Below are positions 12,832 through 25,100 of a stretch of 64,000 nucleotides of DNA, piece after piece. Source of the stretch: Morella rubra (lineage: Eukaryota > Streptophyta > Magnoliopsida > Fagales > Myricaceae); the NCBI GenBank assembly GCA_003952965.2, contig RXIC02000099.1:62001-126000 (forward strand). The letters are read 5' to 3'. Every line of letters begins with the position of its first letter. The first letter of the stretch is position 1. The notes beneath the pieces were generated by a model. The model saw nothing but the letters and a program-made list of their open reading frames with translations. It made no database searches and was not told the DNA's origin. The position numbers were made by a program, and so were the translations under genes.

Positions 12832-13631
12832 TCCCTTTGTTCCTACAAGTTACATATTTTATTAAGGCTGCATGCCTATTACATACAAAAAAAAGGGGGG
12901 GGGCCCACAAACTACCATCCCATTTACCATGTGCATCCAAAACTAGCATTCTTAGACTTTGACCCTCAAACTACAACTTCTTTAATTGGTTAAGATCTTA
13001 CTATTGAGATTGTGCCAAATGACCTATCTTGTTCATACTAATAGGCAGATCTGAATATAAGCTAAATTAGAAAAAAAAAATTGGGGGTCAATTGCCAATA
13101 AGGTAGTTCAGAAGCAGATTGCAAATGAGGTGATAGTTTATAAGGGTAATTGGAATTTTTCATCAGAACACAAAAAAAACAAAAGCCCTAATAAGTCATA
13201 AATATTCGTGTCAAAACAATTGTGGATAGATATTTGTTTTGCCTCTCTCTTGTGAGGACCATATGTACATAAAGAATTGGTCCAAAGATATGCCACAAAG
13301 AAAAACTTCCAAAGAAAAAGAACCATACTTTCAAAATGAGAAATCATTTTGATTGATATCAATGAATTCTGGCAGTTCTTCCATTTGTTGATCCTTAAAA
13401 AAAAAAAAAAAAAAAGTCCAAGTTACTTATACATGATTTCCCGTATAGGAACAAAAAGAGGGAGGGAAATAGTCCACTCTCCACAATGTGGAACCATAAA
13501 CTAAAATAAAAATATTAATACCTTGTGAAATTGAATCTATGAACATGAACAACAGACAGAGTAACATTAAGTTCAAAGATAGCCACATAATTTGAATCCT
13601 ATAAAACAAAAGAGATAGGTACATGTAACCT

Positions 13632-14149
13632 TTTTTTTTTTTAAATAAGTCAATCTCATTAGAACTAGTGAAAACAGTACAAAGGACTATACCGAAGCCA
13701 CTACTCCAAACAAGCAAGAAAACTGAGAAAATCAACAAAATCTAGAAACGGGCAACTGATCGCTGAGTTCACCCAAAGAAAAAGAGAAGACATCAAAACG
13801 CCTTGCAACCTAGGCAAAGACAAAGAACAATCTTCAAAACATCTACTGTTACGCTCCCTCCAAAGACACCACCAGATGCCATGAGGAATCAACCGCCATA
13901 TAACCTTAGCGAAAGGATTGCGAAACCTTCTCTTCTAACTCCACAAAACACCAGCCACTTTCTTAGGCATAACCCACAGAAAGTTCACAATACCAGAATA
14001 TGAGACCACAGCCCACACACAAAAGGACAATGCAACAAAACATGGTTCATAGATTCACCATCACACTGACATAGGATACACCAATCGGCAATTATCATCC
14101 CTCTTCTGCGAATATTATCAATAGTAAGGATCCTTCCATGTGCATAGGT
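13632..14149 (-). mobile_element. LINE 3' fragment on the minus strand with a clean target-site duplication
   Basis: The flanking direct repeat GGTACATGTAACCT occurs at 13618-13631 and 14150-14163. Read on the minus strand, the insert gives a zf-RVT-like end, then the motif WWCLWRERNSRCFED (shared with the LINE at 8277-10398) and a tail that becomes poly-A (a T run on the plus strand just after 13631). The copy is short, 5'-truncated and non-functional. It lies upstream of the first coding exon of the ASHH1 pseudogene, probably in a 5'-UTR intron. Confidence 0.88.
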
Positions 14150-14163
14150 GGTACATGTAACCT

Positions 14164-15866
14164 AAATGAGCTTAAGTTCTCATACTGACCCTCGTTTCAA
14201 ACCCAACCCTTCCCCTCGCCTCCTTTCCGCAGGGCATCCCTGGGATCCCCCCCACCTTACCTTGTGTTTAGGTACAAATACTAGTCAAAAGTCAAGTATG
14301 TTAAAGAGTTACAATAAACTTGTGTGATTTCATCTACAAAAGAACAACTTGGAACATTGCTTTTAATGTTAAAGAGCTACAAAGGTTAAAAATTAAAAGA
14401 CTTGCAACTGTACAAGTATGTGTTTGTACAGCCAACTGGTTCCAGCTACATGGATATTAGATAAAATCCAATCCATGTTTTACCGTATAGGCAATAAAAA
14501 TCCAAGTATTGATATTTGGAGATGCTTTTTCACAAGGCAAGCTCTTTCAGGTATAAGGAAACATCTCACACATTTCAAGTTATCACAATATAGATCAATT
14601 TCATATCATTTTGTCAGTTTTTGGTTGGTGGGAAATCATCCTCTCACTCTAACACCCGACATATTTAAACAACTAATGAAAAAATTTATTGTGCCCATAA
14701 GTACGTTTTATCTTAAACCACTCCCTTGGTGCTAAAAAACGCTTCACTCCATTGGACAAATTTTTATTAGTGTATGGTGACATCAAGAGAAAGAACATGT
14801 AATTTGGAAAACATAAGCAATATGAAGTGTGTACCATAGAGATGAATTAATAAATAAATAATATGTTTGTAAATACAATTATTGATATACTACTAGATAA
14901 ATACATTCAAACTGAAATCTGTATTGGAAAGAAAAGAAACATTCACCAATCACATAGATAAGAGCAGCCCTTGTTATAACAGTTCAATTGTGGATACATA
15001 TCTTCATTAAAAAAAAAAAAAAAATATGGATACATATCTGTAATGTATGTCTTTTTCCATCGCCAGTACTATAAGTTTATTCACAAGGTTAGTATAATTA
15101 TGTATTCGATTACTCTCTGCAGCCTTTAATTCCGTTTAAGGAAATTGGATACATTTCGCTACCAGACTTCATAACTTCTTGTAGTGTCAAACACGATTCA
15201 CTCTAGTTTGCAATGGAAAACATCAATTCCTCATTATTACCCTTTTTGTATTAAAATCAATACTACCATAAAACAAACTAATGCCCAGACCCACATTCCT
15301 AAGTTAAAAGAACATCAGAAGCATACCATTGTGGTTCCAAACAAAATTGTTAGATGCAATGAATCATGTTGGGAGGTGAAGAAAATGCTGAACTCCAAGC
15401 CCTTCATGGTACCAAAGATACCTTACTAAATATTTGGGATGTCAAAAACCAATAAATTCATCAAGTCGTAAGTAATTAGAATTACAAAAAATTCTTACAT
15501 TAGTCATTAAAATGGAAAATAGAAAGATCCAAAACAAGAAAAATAAGAGGGAAATTATGAAAATAAACAAAACAATTTCTTGAAACACATGCAGTTCTCG
15601 TATTCATTTCACCTAATAAACATTCACTCTTAAGTAAAAATTTTGAATTCAGAAACAATAAAATAAAATATTAAAAAAAATGGACAAATTTAGCAGTATA
15701 GCCAACAAATTATCCAGCTTATGGAGCGTTAAAGATTTTGTGAAATTATCTATAAACACAAAAGGAACAGTTCCGTGTCTATGTAAAGTTAATGGACTAG
15801 TACGGCTAATCAAATAGAATTCGGTGATTCGAGGATCACAGAATGCAAATTGGGTTGAGTCCCTTA
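14164..15866. other. Upstream part of the ASHH1-type gene, no feature recognised
   Basis: AT-rich sequence without a supported reading frame. It probably includes a 5'-UTR intron of the ASHH1 copy, because a CT-rich leader-like stretch on the minus strand lies at about 15940-15985, beyond the first coding exon at 13384. Confidence 0.4.
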
Positions 15867-18374
15867 TGTTCTCTTGCAGTTGAATTGGACTATCAAGACT
15901 TTATTACGGGACTCCCAGCCCCAAAGCACGCTTGCGCAGACACAGGGAAAGAGAGAGAGTGAGAGGGAGGAGGATGAAAATGAAAGAATGGAGGAGAAGC
16001 ACTAAAACAACATCGTATAGAAATTTCAAAAGCACGACGCAGAGATTTTGAGGACAAAATACTAATTTACTAATTTTAATGAGCCTATATATAATATACT
16101 CCCCAAGACTTTGAGGAAATTACGTCGTATTTTTGTGTTTCAAGTCATCAGAAGACATTATATAAAATTTAAACAGTTGAAAATGTTTTTTTTGTACCCG
16201 TTGAAATTTATAAAATACTTTTCCTTCTAAAAAATAAGGGGTATAATACTATAATAAAACGATAACAACCAACAACGCGGGTTCAAGAAGGAGATATTTG
16301 GTACATTATCCGCTTGAAGGAGATATTTAGTAATTAAAGCCCAAAATAATAATTGGTTTCATTTTTATTTACATGCATAATATTAGTTTTTAGGGTTAAA
16401 TACATTTTGATCTTTGGGGTCATTTACACTTTGCACCCAATGTATTATTTTTGACATATTAGACCCTTTAACTTACACATTTTTTCACTTTGGACCCCGC
16501 ACCCAAATAATTTAGACGGATTCTCAAAACGTGAAATGTGTACATACGCCCAAAATATCAACTCCGTCTAAATTAACTATGAAAAAATATGTAAGTCATC
16601 CAATGTGTCAAAAATAATACATCGGGGTGCAAAGTCCCCAAAGATAAGGGGCAAAGTGTATTTAACCCTAATTTTTATTTTCTTAATTGAAACCCGAAAG
16701 AAAGGGAAAAAATAAAAAATCCCTCTCTCTGCAGTATACATAACAGAGTCACATTCAGCACACTGAGTTTTTTGGATCCTCTTTCCCAACTAAGAAAATA
16801 AAAGAAGTATATACTGACAGTTAAGTATGTGCTTAGTATTTGTAATATTCTCATAGGAAATAAAAAAAGAAAAACCAAGATCAAACAAAAGACGAAATGC
16901 ATTGAAGGTTCCTGTCGGAGTTGAGACGATGGAGAAAGTAAAGATAACAGATTATTTAAGGTAATGTTTGCCGTGCAAAAATTTTAAGAATTTTAAGTTT
17001 GTAAGCATTTTTTTTTTTTTGAGTTTAACTGTTTTATGGGAGTTTGTAAAAAAGTTGGTAAAAAAAAATTTGAAGAATATTTGATTCTAAAATGATTTTT
17101 ATTGAGTTCTATGGAGATAAAAGATTTTATTAATTTTATTAATAACAAATTAATTAAAAAAAGGTGCTAACATTTGTATAAAAATTTAGAGATTTTGATG
17201 TTTGGTTATAAAAATTTTGGATTTTGAAAAAAAATACATAAAAAATTGAAAATATTTCATATCCAAACATCCTAAGGTTTTACACCAATGACCAAAATAT
17301 ATAACATGGTTACTCATTGGTACAAATATCATGTGGAGCCTAAACAGGTTATATTATAGTAGTACATGGATCCAACGAGGTCTACAAGTGCTTTTCTCAA
17401 GATTTGCATTTAAGGATTGTTCAATCCCCATAAAAGATATAACTAGTTTAGTTTTGATTTTATGGTTGTATTGTATACCTTTTTTACTAACCACATGCTT
17501 TCCTTAGTGATTTAATCAATGGGAGAAATAAGGATATTGAGCAAGATAATGTATAGTACTCTAACCGGCAAAAGATTAGGATTTCATCCACACACAAAAA
17601 ACAAAACAAAATGATTATGTAATTTTCATACATTTTTTTTTTCTATATATTGTGCAATTTTTTAACGAAAGGAAATTTGTTGCACTCGGGCTTTTTACAT
17701 TGAGCCTAAATAGACCTGTCAAGTAAAATTTGCATTAATCGGACTGAGAGTACAATAATAAATAAACCTTACAATTTAACTATTATTGACGTTAAGAACT
17801 TATGCTTAAGTGCAATGATTTTTCTTCTTAATTTCTGCATTTTATTTTAGTATATACGTGTGATACAATAAGGATATTGAGCAAGATAATGTATTGTAAT
17901 ACACTAACTAGCTATAGATTAGGATTTCATCCCCCCACACACAAAACAAAAGGATAATGTAAATTCATAAATTGTTCTACCATGTATAATATTTAAAACT
18001 CAGATTCTTCTCCTTAAAAATGTCCCAGAAATTTAAAATTTGCATCACATTTGAATATATCTTAGGCGATAAAATATTTATATGTACGATTTCATTAATC
18101 TATATTTATTTATTTACAATGTTCAAAGCATTTGCTTCGCGTTTGGAGCATGCACACATTATATAACCTACTAGATACGAAGCTTCCACCCCATGAATCA
18201 TGATCGTTACAAAAACGACAATTCCTTATATCCTAACATAACTTAAAACTCTCGTTGGCATATAACCGTTAGATAACTCTTGTTAGCATGTAACTATACG
18301 AAGCTGGCTATTTCGATTTTTTATTTTATTTAAATCACGTAGCCAATCAAACATGGATACCATTTAGGCACCAA
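15867..18374. repeat. Right-hand copy of the 1-2220 duplication
   Basis: Matches 1-2220 at allele-like identity and adds a 285-bp insertion near 16387-16676. It contains the presumed 5' leader of the ASHH1-type gene (minus strand) and the upstream intergenic DNA toward the acyltransferase gene. Unlike the left copy it continues past 18374 into unique sequence. Confidence 0.95.
16392..16671. mobile_element. 280-bp MITE present only in the right copy
   Basis: Comparison with the empty site in the left copy (521-531) fixes the insert at 285 bp including a TTTTT target repeat (or TTTTTA, if the first base of the element is shared). The ends are long inverted repeats: AGGGTTAAATACATTTTGA on the left and the matching inverse ending TGTATTTAACCCTAA on the right, with CTTTGGGG and CTTTGCACCC blocks shared inside. 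No coding capacity is seen. The superfamily is not certain, because the 5-6 bp target repeat fits neither 8 nor 9 bp well. Confidence 0.9.
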
Positions 18375-19160
18375 AAAGAAGGAACCTTTGGTTATGGCAC
18401 AATTGTAATATATACTCCAGTTGAGGTATCTCAAGAATCTAACAGTCAAGCTAGGCTGGCTTTTTTTTTTTTGGCCCTTTTCCCACTAAAATTAGAAAAA
18501 GGGGAAAAGGAGAAAGCTAGGCTGGCGTTTTTTTTTGTTTTTTGTTTTTTTTTTTAACCATGTGGTAGACCGAAAAGATAAATATATTCCCTATTTACCC
18601 AACAGGATCCTTGTGGACTGAACTTCCAACAGCCAATATGATCTTGCCAGGTCATGATGGACCCACTTAGTTTACAGACGGGGCAGGATCAGGTCCAGAA
18701 AAGGTAAAGTTGGGAAGGGGTAGGTTAGACATTTAGAATAAAAATGACTTTAGTGACGTGAGGAAAAGTAATTCTTCTTCCGTGGTATTTTTTATTTTGT
18801 TATTTGTCCGAGAGGAAGATATCCTCCCTAACAAAACATTCCTCTCTCTCGCACGCAAAAGTGGAAAAAGAAGGGGGGGGCACTTCAAGAAATTCCTAAC
18901 TTTCAAACCGCCATCTCAGATATATCTCCGTCTCTCTGTGAAATTTAGAGCAAACCCTCGAAAAAGAGGGCCGAAGTCCGAGTCCCCAATATCTTAATTC
19001 GAAGATCACGGGCAAATCTAGTGGGGTTTTACTGTGATTACTGATTCGGGGTGCAAGAGGGGGGCGGGGGGTTCTAAATGCGAGTGAGATGACCGGCCAC
19101 AAGTTCCAAGTCTTCGACTCCGTTCCTGCGTGACTGAAAGTAAGAGCGTGCGATTCTCCT
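18375..19160 (+). promoter_or_regulatory. Promoter and 5' leader region of the acyltransferase gene
   Basis: Unique sequence between the duplicated block and the ATG at 19161. It holds T-rich and A-rich runs, a short direct repeat (AAGCTAGGCTGGC at about 18450 and 18514) and a CT-rich, GC-richer stretch at 18840-19160 typical of a plant 5' leader. I could not pick a TATA box with confidence. Confidence 0.4.
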
Positions 19161-22100
19161 ATGGCGAAGCGCGTGTACGAAGCCTGGAAAGGAAGTAATG
19201 TAAGGCACTTGTTTCTAAAATTTTCTATTTCTCGCTGAATTTGCAACTTTTGCTTGTCTTTTGTTATGTGCGTGGGATTGAGATTTGTGGGGGTTACGTA
19301 AAAATTAGTGGGGTTTTAGTTGATTAGGTGATTTGTTTGCTGAATGGGCCGAATCAGTTGTTTCATTTGCTCGGAATGGAATATTTGAAGCTTGGAATTG
19401 GAACTCACTTTTGGAAATCTTCTTTTATTTTTACACCTCATCAGCAGTTAATGAAGGCGCTAATGTTGGTCTGGAGGCAGGGGTAGTTACCATGAAAATC
19501 ATTGAAGGCGCTTCTTCTTTTTGTGTGTGGTGAATGGTGATTTTCTTTTGTTAATTTAGCTCGCAGTGTGCTTTGGAATCAAGTTGTGTTTCTGTTTCAT
19601 AAGTAAAGTAGTGGTTTGTCTTAACTGCGAGTAGTTTGTTAGGTATAGTTGCAAGAAAGAAAGACTAGAAATTCTTGCACCCCCCACCCCCAATTTTTTC
19701 CCCTTTCTATTTCTGCTACACTTCTCTTCAAGACCTCGATGCATCTACAAGTGCAAACCAGGAAGCATTTTTGGTGCTAAACACGCTGGAGAAACTTCCA
19801 TTTCTGCACTGGTGATTATACTTCTCTTCACTTTGAATTGTTAACTACGATTATATCTGGGTAGGTGTTTATGATTGTTTACACATTTTTTCACGAAGTT
19901 GTTTTCGTTGGCAAACTAATTTTGAAGCACAGATCAACTCCTCAAATGGCCGGTGGATTCAATTCAAGTGTGTTTTCTTGTATAGTTGATTTGGGGAGGG
20001 GTTATGGAATTTGGGAGCATGTAATGTTTGGAGTTGCATGATTAAGATCTCCTAGAATTGTTAGGATACTTTACTCATACATTTCTTAAATCGTAACAGT
20101 TATTTTTAAATTCTTAAACTTCAAAGGTTAGGATATACTTTTAAATTTCTTTAATAGTAACAGTTCTTTTGAAATTCAAGCGTTAGGATTTTGTCATATC
20201 AGCATTTATAACTTATTGCCACCTAATACTTACAACTCTACTGTTTACAATCTGTTAGTATATTTTAAAGGGATAAGCATTGTTACGTTAAGGCCCCCAA
20301 TCATTGGATTAGAAAAGACAGTTGAAATGAAAAAAAATCTATCTAGTAAAACAACCTAGGAATTCTAGTAGATTGATGATCTGAAGTCTTCATATTTCCA
20401 AATAGAGTTAGGAGTTAATGTTCCTGGAGCTCTGTTAGAATGGAATGGCAAGCTGTCCAGGGAAAGCAGATGGATTTTCTACTGCAGAATGGTCTAAGTA
20501 CATGCTAGGCCAGATGGCAAGCAACATAATGTTTTTTGTTCTTTTTCTTTTTTAACTTTTTGATGTGTTACATTTACCCATCATGTTTTGAAAACGATGG
20601 TGTGGTAGTCAAGGCTCATGGGTTGGGGTCTGTTTATGCATGCTTAGCTTTATAGCTATTGCATTGTAGAATCGAATAATTTATTTTGTTTTGGTTTAAA
20701 TTGCCTTTTAGCCTGAGGAAAAACATGTGCACATAGAGAGTTTGTGAATTAGAGAAGAATCATGTAAGTTTTACAATGTGATGAACCAATTTGAGTAAGA
20801 TACTCGAGCTGCATGGTAGGGATTGTGCTCCCAAGTCTAGGATGTTAGGCATAATAGTTAGGCTAAGATGAACCAACAAGTTTAGCAGTACAGATAGCTT
20901 AGAATACAATGGAATGACTGGAGAATGTGAATTAACGTTTTTCCATGGTGCTTATTGTCTAAGTATGCTAAATCTTTATGGCTTGTGGGTTAGCAATTCT
21001 ATTATATTTATTGCTTGTGGGGTTGGCAATTTGGGTTTTCATTTGGTTAAATCCCGTACTACCTGACAGAGTGTTATGAGTGATATGTGTAGGCATTCCA
21101 CTGTACATGAAGCTTGTAATGTTTCAATGGTTTTGCCAAGGAGTTTTTTCGGTGTTGATAACGTTCTTTTGTTGCATTCCAAAGCATAAAGTGTGGCAAA
21201 TGTACCAACCCTATAATACCTGGTCTTGCATCTTCCTTAAACCCTTGTAGTTTTGTACCAAAAGGAGATATGTTTTTATAGCATATGAAAGTTTCATGAC
21301 TCTTAATGCAGTCTCCATCGGCTTTTTGTTGTAGATAAGTTAAATTGCAATCTAAAGGAGAGAGAACTGGGACAAATAAAAAAGGGGGGGGGGGGGGGGA
21401 GAGAACAAGAAGAAAGTTGAATTGCATGGGATTGGTTAATATGAGGTAAGGCTCGAGGAATGACAAAATAAAGGATTCTAAATTGGAAATTCTGGACTGG
21501 TAATGCTATTTATGGACTTACTTAGACAAGAGAACCTTGGGGTATCCTTGACTTGCTAAGACTCGAGGGGTGGCATTAGGTTATTTATCTTATATGTCAA
21601 ACAGATCTGGGAAAGTGGTCTCAGTTGCTGTGTGATTTCATGTTCAGTACCACTGTTGAATCTTCTCTTCTGGGCAAGGGGACATTTTTGATGCTGCCTC
21701 TTGTGGAATCATCTCTGCTGGTGGCTTATCTACAGAACTAGCTGTCTTGAGAGAAAAGCAATGATTTTTCAAGAACTATCCAAAGATCTTTTGTATATAA
21801 CTAGGAGAAAAGAAAGGAGTTCAAATTGTCTTCGGGCTTTTTGATACTTGCTTGCTTTTGTATTGGGCATTATTTGAAAATAGGTGGTGGCTTATCTTTG
21901 GCATGGAAATGTCCTCTTTGAAATTTCCGAGGTTAGGATAGTGTCAGATTGCATTTTGATTGTCTTTGTTATAGATGGCTATCTCATGGATGTTTCGTAG
22001 AAGTCAGAATGTGGTGGTACTTCATTCTTTGGTAGAGTGGTCTGGTCTTGATGATGGACAAAAATTTATGATGTATGATGAACAAATTGATATCAATCAA

Positions 22101-25100
22101 GTGTTTTGTATGTGAATAAAAGTAAGGAGAGGAGAAAGTGAATAGTTTTTTTTCCCTGGTTCCATAAATACTTGAATGTGAGATTCATGTATCCTGAAAG
22201 TATAGAGAGACTCAACCCTTGGAGAACTGTAACCATACAAGGGAGCGCTAGCCACATCTGTGCTTTAACTTCAAAAGGACTAGTCAAAGTTGCTTTGAAG
22301 CCCCTTGAATCATTATAAGTCCCAACTCTACTCAGTAATGAACCAATGTGGGACTTGACCTTATACCATTCCTTTCTCATTAATTCTATTTTCTCACTCC
22401 ATGTGGGACTTAGGGTCTTACAAGAACTCTGGGCCCTTAAGGAGCTAAAATAGAAAGCACTGCTACTTGTGGAAAGGAAATTTAAGAACCCTGAAAAAGA
22501 AATAGTGGTACAAATACCAATCTTAGAAGAGGAGTATCAGTGAGTGAGAAAGGCATCGTTACAAGCCGTTCAAAGGCCTGATAGTTCCTTGGTGAAAGAT
22601 TCAACATCAATCATGAAGGCATTAGTTTCATACTTAGATTTTCTATCTTTATTGCCAAAAGATCTGATGACAACTCTTCATAGGAAGATAAAGTATCTTT
22701 ATTTTTATGATCATATAACGTGGATCCATGAATCTGAACTTACACAACGGTTCTACTATCAAGTGAAAGTTTTACCATGGTCTTCTGCCATTTACAAGTT
22801 TCTTGGCCCTGCTTATGATTCCCACCTAATTGAATGTTTTGAAGTTAGGACCCCAAGTGCTCTATCAATTTAATTTCTTGATAGCTGGATCAGTCTCGTG
22901 TTTCTATGATTCTCAATATGTATTTGAAATGTTCTTTTGCTGGAGGACTTTCTGGTCATCTGGATATTCTGGTTGTGGGGGCAAGAACAATAACATTTTC
23001 TTTTTAGCTGCTCTAAGGGGCATGGTAGTCAGACACTCAATTTTCTCCACTAATGAAAGGATCTTGCTCTATTTAATTCTTTTGTCATTCTCATGATAAG
23101 TCATCTTATGGTCAGTATTAGCGTAGGTTGGACTTGGTTACTCCACGTGCATTGGTTTCATTCTTGTATGATTAGCGTTAAGGTTGGACTTGGTTTTCAA
23201 TTAGCACTGTGTTGTACACAACTAGTTTTCCAGACCAGTGACCTTTATTTTAAGGCAATAATCCTTTTTGGGAAAACATCATAGTACGCCCCATATCTTT
23301 GGGCAAAAATCAATCAGCCCCTCTGAAGTTTCAAAATATTTTATTATGTCCATATGTTTCAAAAGCAATCAATCCTCACCTTCCGTTTGACTTGGCCGTT
23401 AAGTCATACGGAAAGTAATATGAATTAACTGAAATGCTCCTCCCAAGATTTTTTTTAAACTAAATAAATATAAATTCAAGAAATAAATTAAAAATAAATA
23501 GATTAATGAAGTAGAGTTTCAATATTTTTATTCAAAAAACATTACTTTTTATTTATATTTCACTTTTTATTTTTTAATGAATTTTTTAATATTTTTATTA
23601 ATTTTGTCTTGGAGGGGCATTTTATTTTTTCTATGCGGTTTAACAGCCAAATTAAAAGGAAGGTGATAATTGATTGTTTTTGAAACATATGGGGCGGAAT
23701 AAAACATTGTGGAACTTGAGAGAAGGGGGGGGGGGGTTTATTGATTTTTGCCCATAGATATGGGGCGCACTATGATGTTCCCCTATCTTTTTTATTTTGA
23801 TGAGGGAGACTTTAAATGCTTATAACATTAATAGTTGCTTAATTGCTTTATATGTAAGACAGAGTATATATGGGGCAAGCTTTTTCAACCCTTTCTTTAC
23901 CTTCCTAGTATCGGTGGCATTAGCCTTTTGAATGCTAAATGTAAGAGTTGTTAAAAGCACCTACATGCTTAAAGTGCATTCAATGAAATGCAAGAAGTGC
24001 TTGCTTTGTAGAAGCTGCTGGTTTAAAAAGCTTTGTATTCTTTTCCTGTTAAGTTATACATATAAAAAATAACTTTAAAGATCAGCTACTCGCATTGAAT
24101 TATTGTCAATCAGGCATGTGCCTATGCTTTGCGCCTAGGCTTCATAAGGGCCTTTGTACTCAAGCGTGACGTGAACTTGTTTTGCCAATTTAAGATTTCA
24201 AGTATGGTCATGTCTTGTGCCATGATCCCTATTATACATCCAAATGGTGCTTGTTCATGGGGTTAATTAGATTCCTCTGATCATTCTTTCTTTTTGGATG
24301 AATGGTTTTGCTTGTCCTTCCCGAGTTCTTTTGTTTCTTTTCTTTTCATTTCAATATTTTCCTTTGAGCAATTTGACAACAAAGGAAGAAATCATTCATC
24401 CTCTTCTCCACATATCAGCACCACAACTGTTGTACGCATCTTTTGGTAAGCTAGATAGATTTAGCCAATCAAATACTTCCTTTCTGATCTTTTCTCCAAG
24501 TTCTTTCACATTTAGTGCATGCTGTTTAATTGATATGAGGTACTATGTGACAAGCCTTCTTGTGGAGCTTCCTCATCCTACTCAATCTATGGAGTCTAAA
24601 GAACAAAAAAGAGGACATAACTTTCTTTGGAAACATGTATGCCTAATGTATTGATGTTTGGTTGCTATAATTTGATTGATACATGACGTGAAAAAAAATC
24701 TCTTAGTCATTAGAAACTAGCTTGGTCTCTTAATGACTTGTGCTTATTTTAAAGTTCTCTCAATGTGTCAAGTGGGGATAGATCTTTGATGACTTTTTTT
24801 CCTCTTTTACTATATGTATATTTTTGTGTGTATGTTTCTGAATATTATGATAAATGGTAAAAGCATGCATGGCAAACCTTGTCTGCAGTGTTAGTGCTAC
24901 TTTTGACTAATGATAATGGATATGATGTTTACTTTTCAGTCCTTTTTTCTCTCTGGTTTTTCTCTAGGCTGTCTCTCTAAACATGCAGTTGCATTTGTTT
25001 CAGAATATATGACTGATTAAGAATGTTCTTCTTTCATTGTATTTTGCATTTAACTCTGTATCATCTATCGTTTGCAGAAGTTCATCTTTTGTGGGAGGTT

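Larger units (their letters stand above)
2467..13384 (-). pseudogene. ASHH1: Decayed ASHH1/SDG26-type histone H3K36 methyltransferase gene (3' end missing)
   Basis: Intact family members are nuclear SET-domain enzymes that methylate histone H3 lysine 36 and affect flowering time in Arabidopsis. Exons on the minus strand, in gene order: 13329-13384 (N-terminus), 10892-11048 (AWS), 10427-10513, 7956-8040, 7777-7870 and 7473-7667 (SET and post-SET), 4074-4108, 2467-2956 (C-terminal region). All have AG/GT borders and compatible phases. Recognisable motifs are EYCGEVISW, RFINHS, YDYNFEWYGGAK and the post-SET CLCG. The reading frame is broken: stops at 13331-13333 (CGA to TGA), 10958-10960 and 10892-10894 (CAG to TAG), and a frameshift near 7583-7600 inside SET between GIFAKEN and GTELGYDY. 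Two AWS cysteines are replaced (CPC to CPY, KCEYAK to KREYAK). The final exon or exons (about 100 residues in Arabidopsis) lie in or beyond the gap. The intron positions show that it is not a retrocopy. Three substitution-type stops make sequencing error unlikely. Confidence 0.85.

Noticed and set aside
22340-22425. Repeated ATGTGGGACTT motifs (also GATGTGGGACT near 54043) as a transposon end
   Set aside because: A common plant repeat motif, but no element boundaries, inverted repeats or target duplications could be defined.
22544-22873. 109-codon open frame in acyltransferase intron 1
   Set aside because: No recognisable family, no splice support, lies inside an intron in AT-rich DNA; most likely chance.
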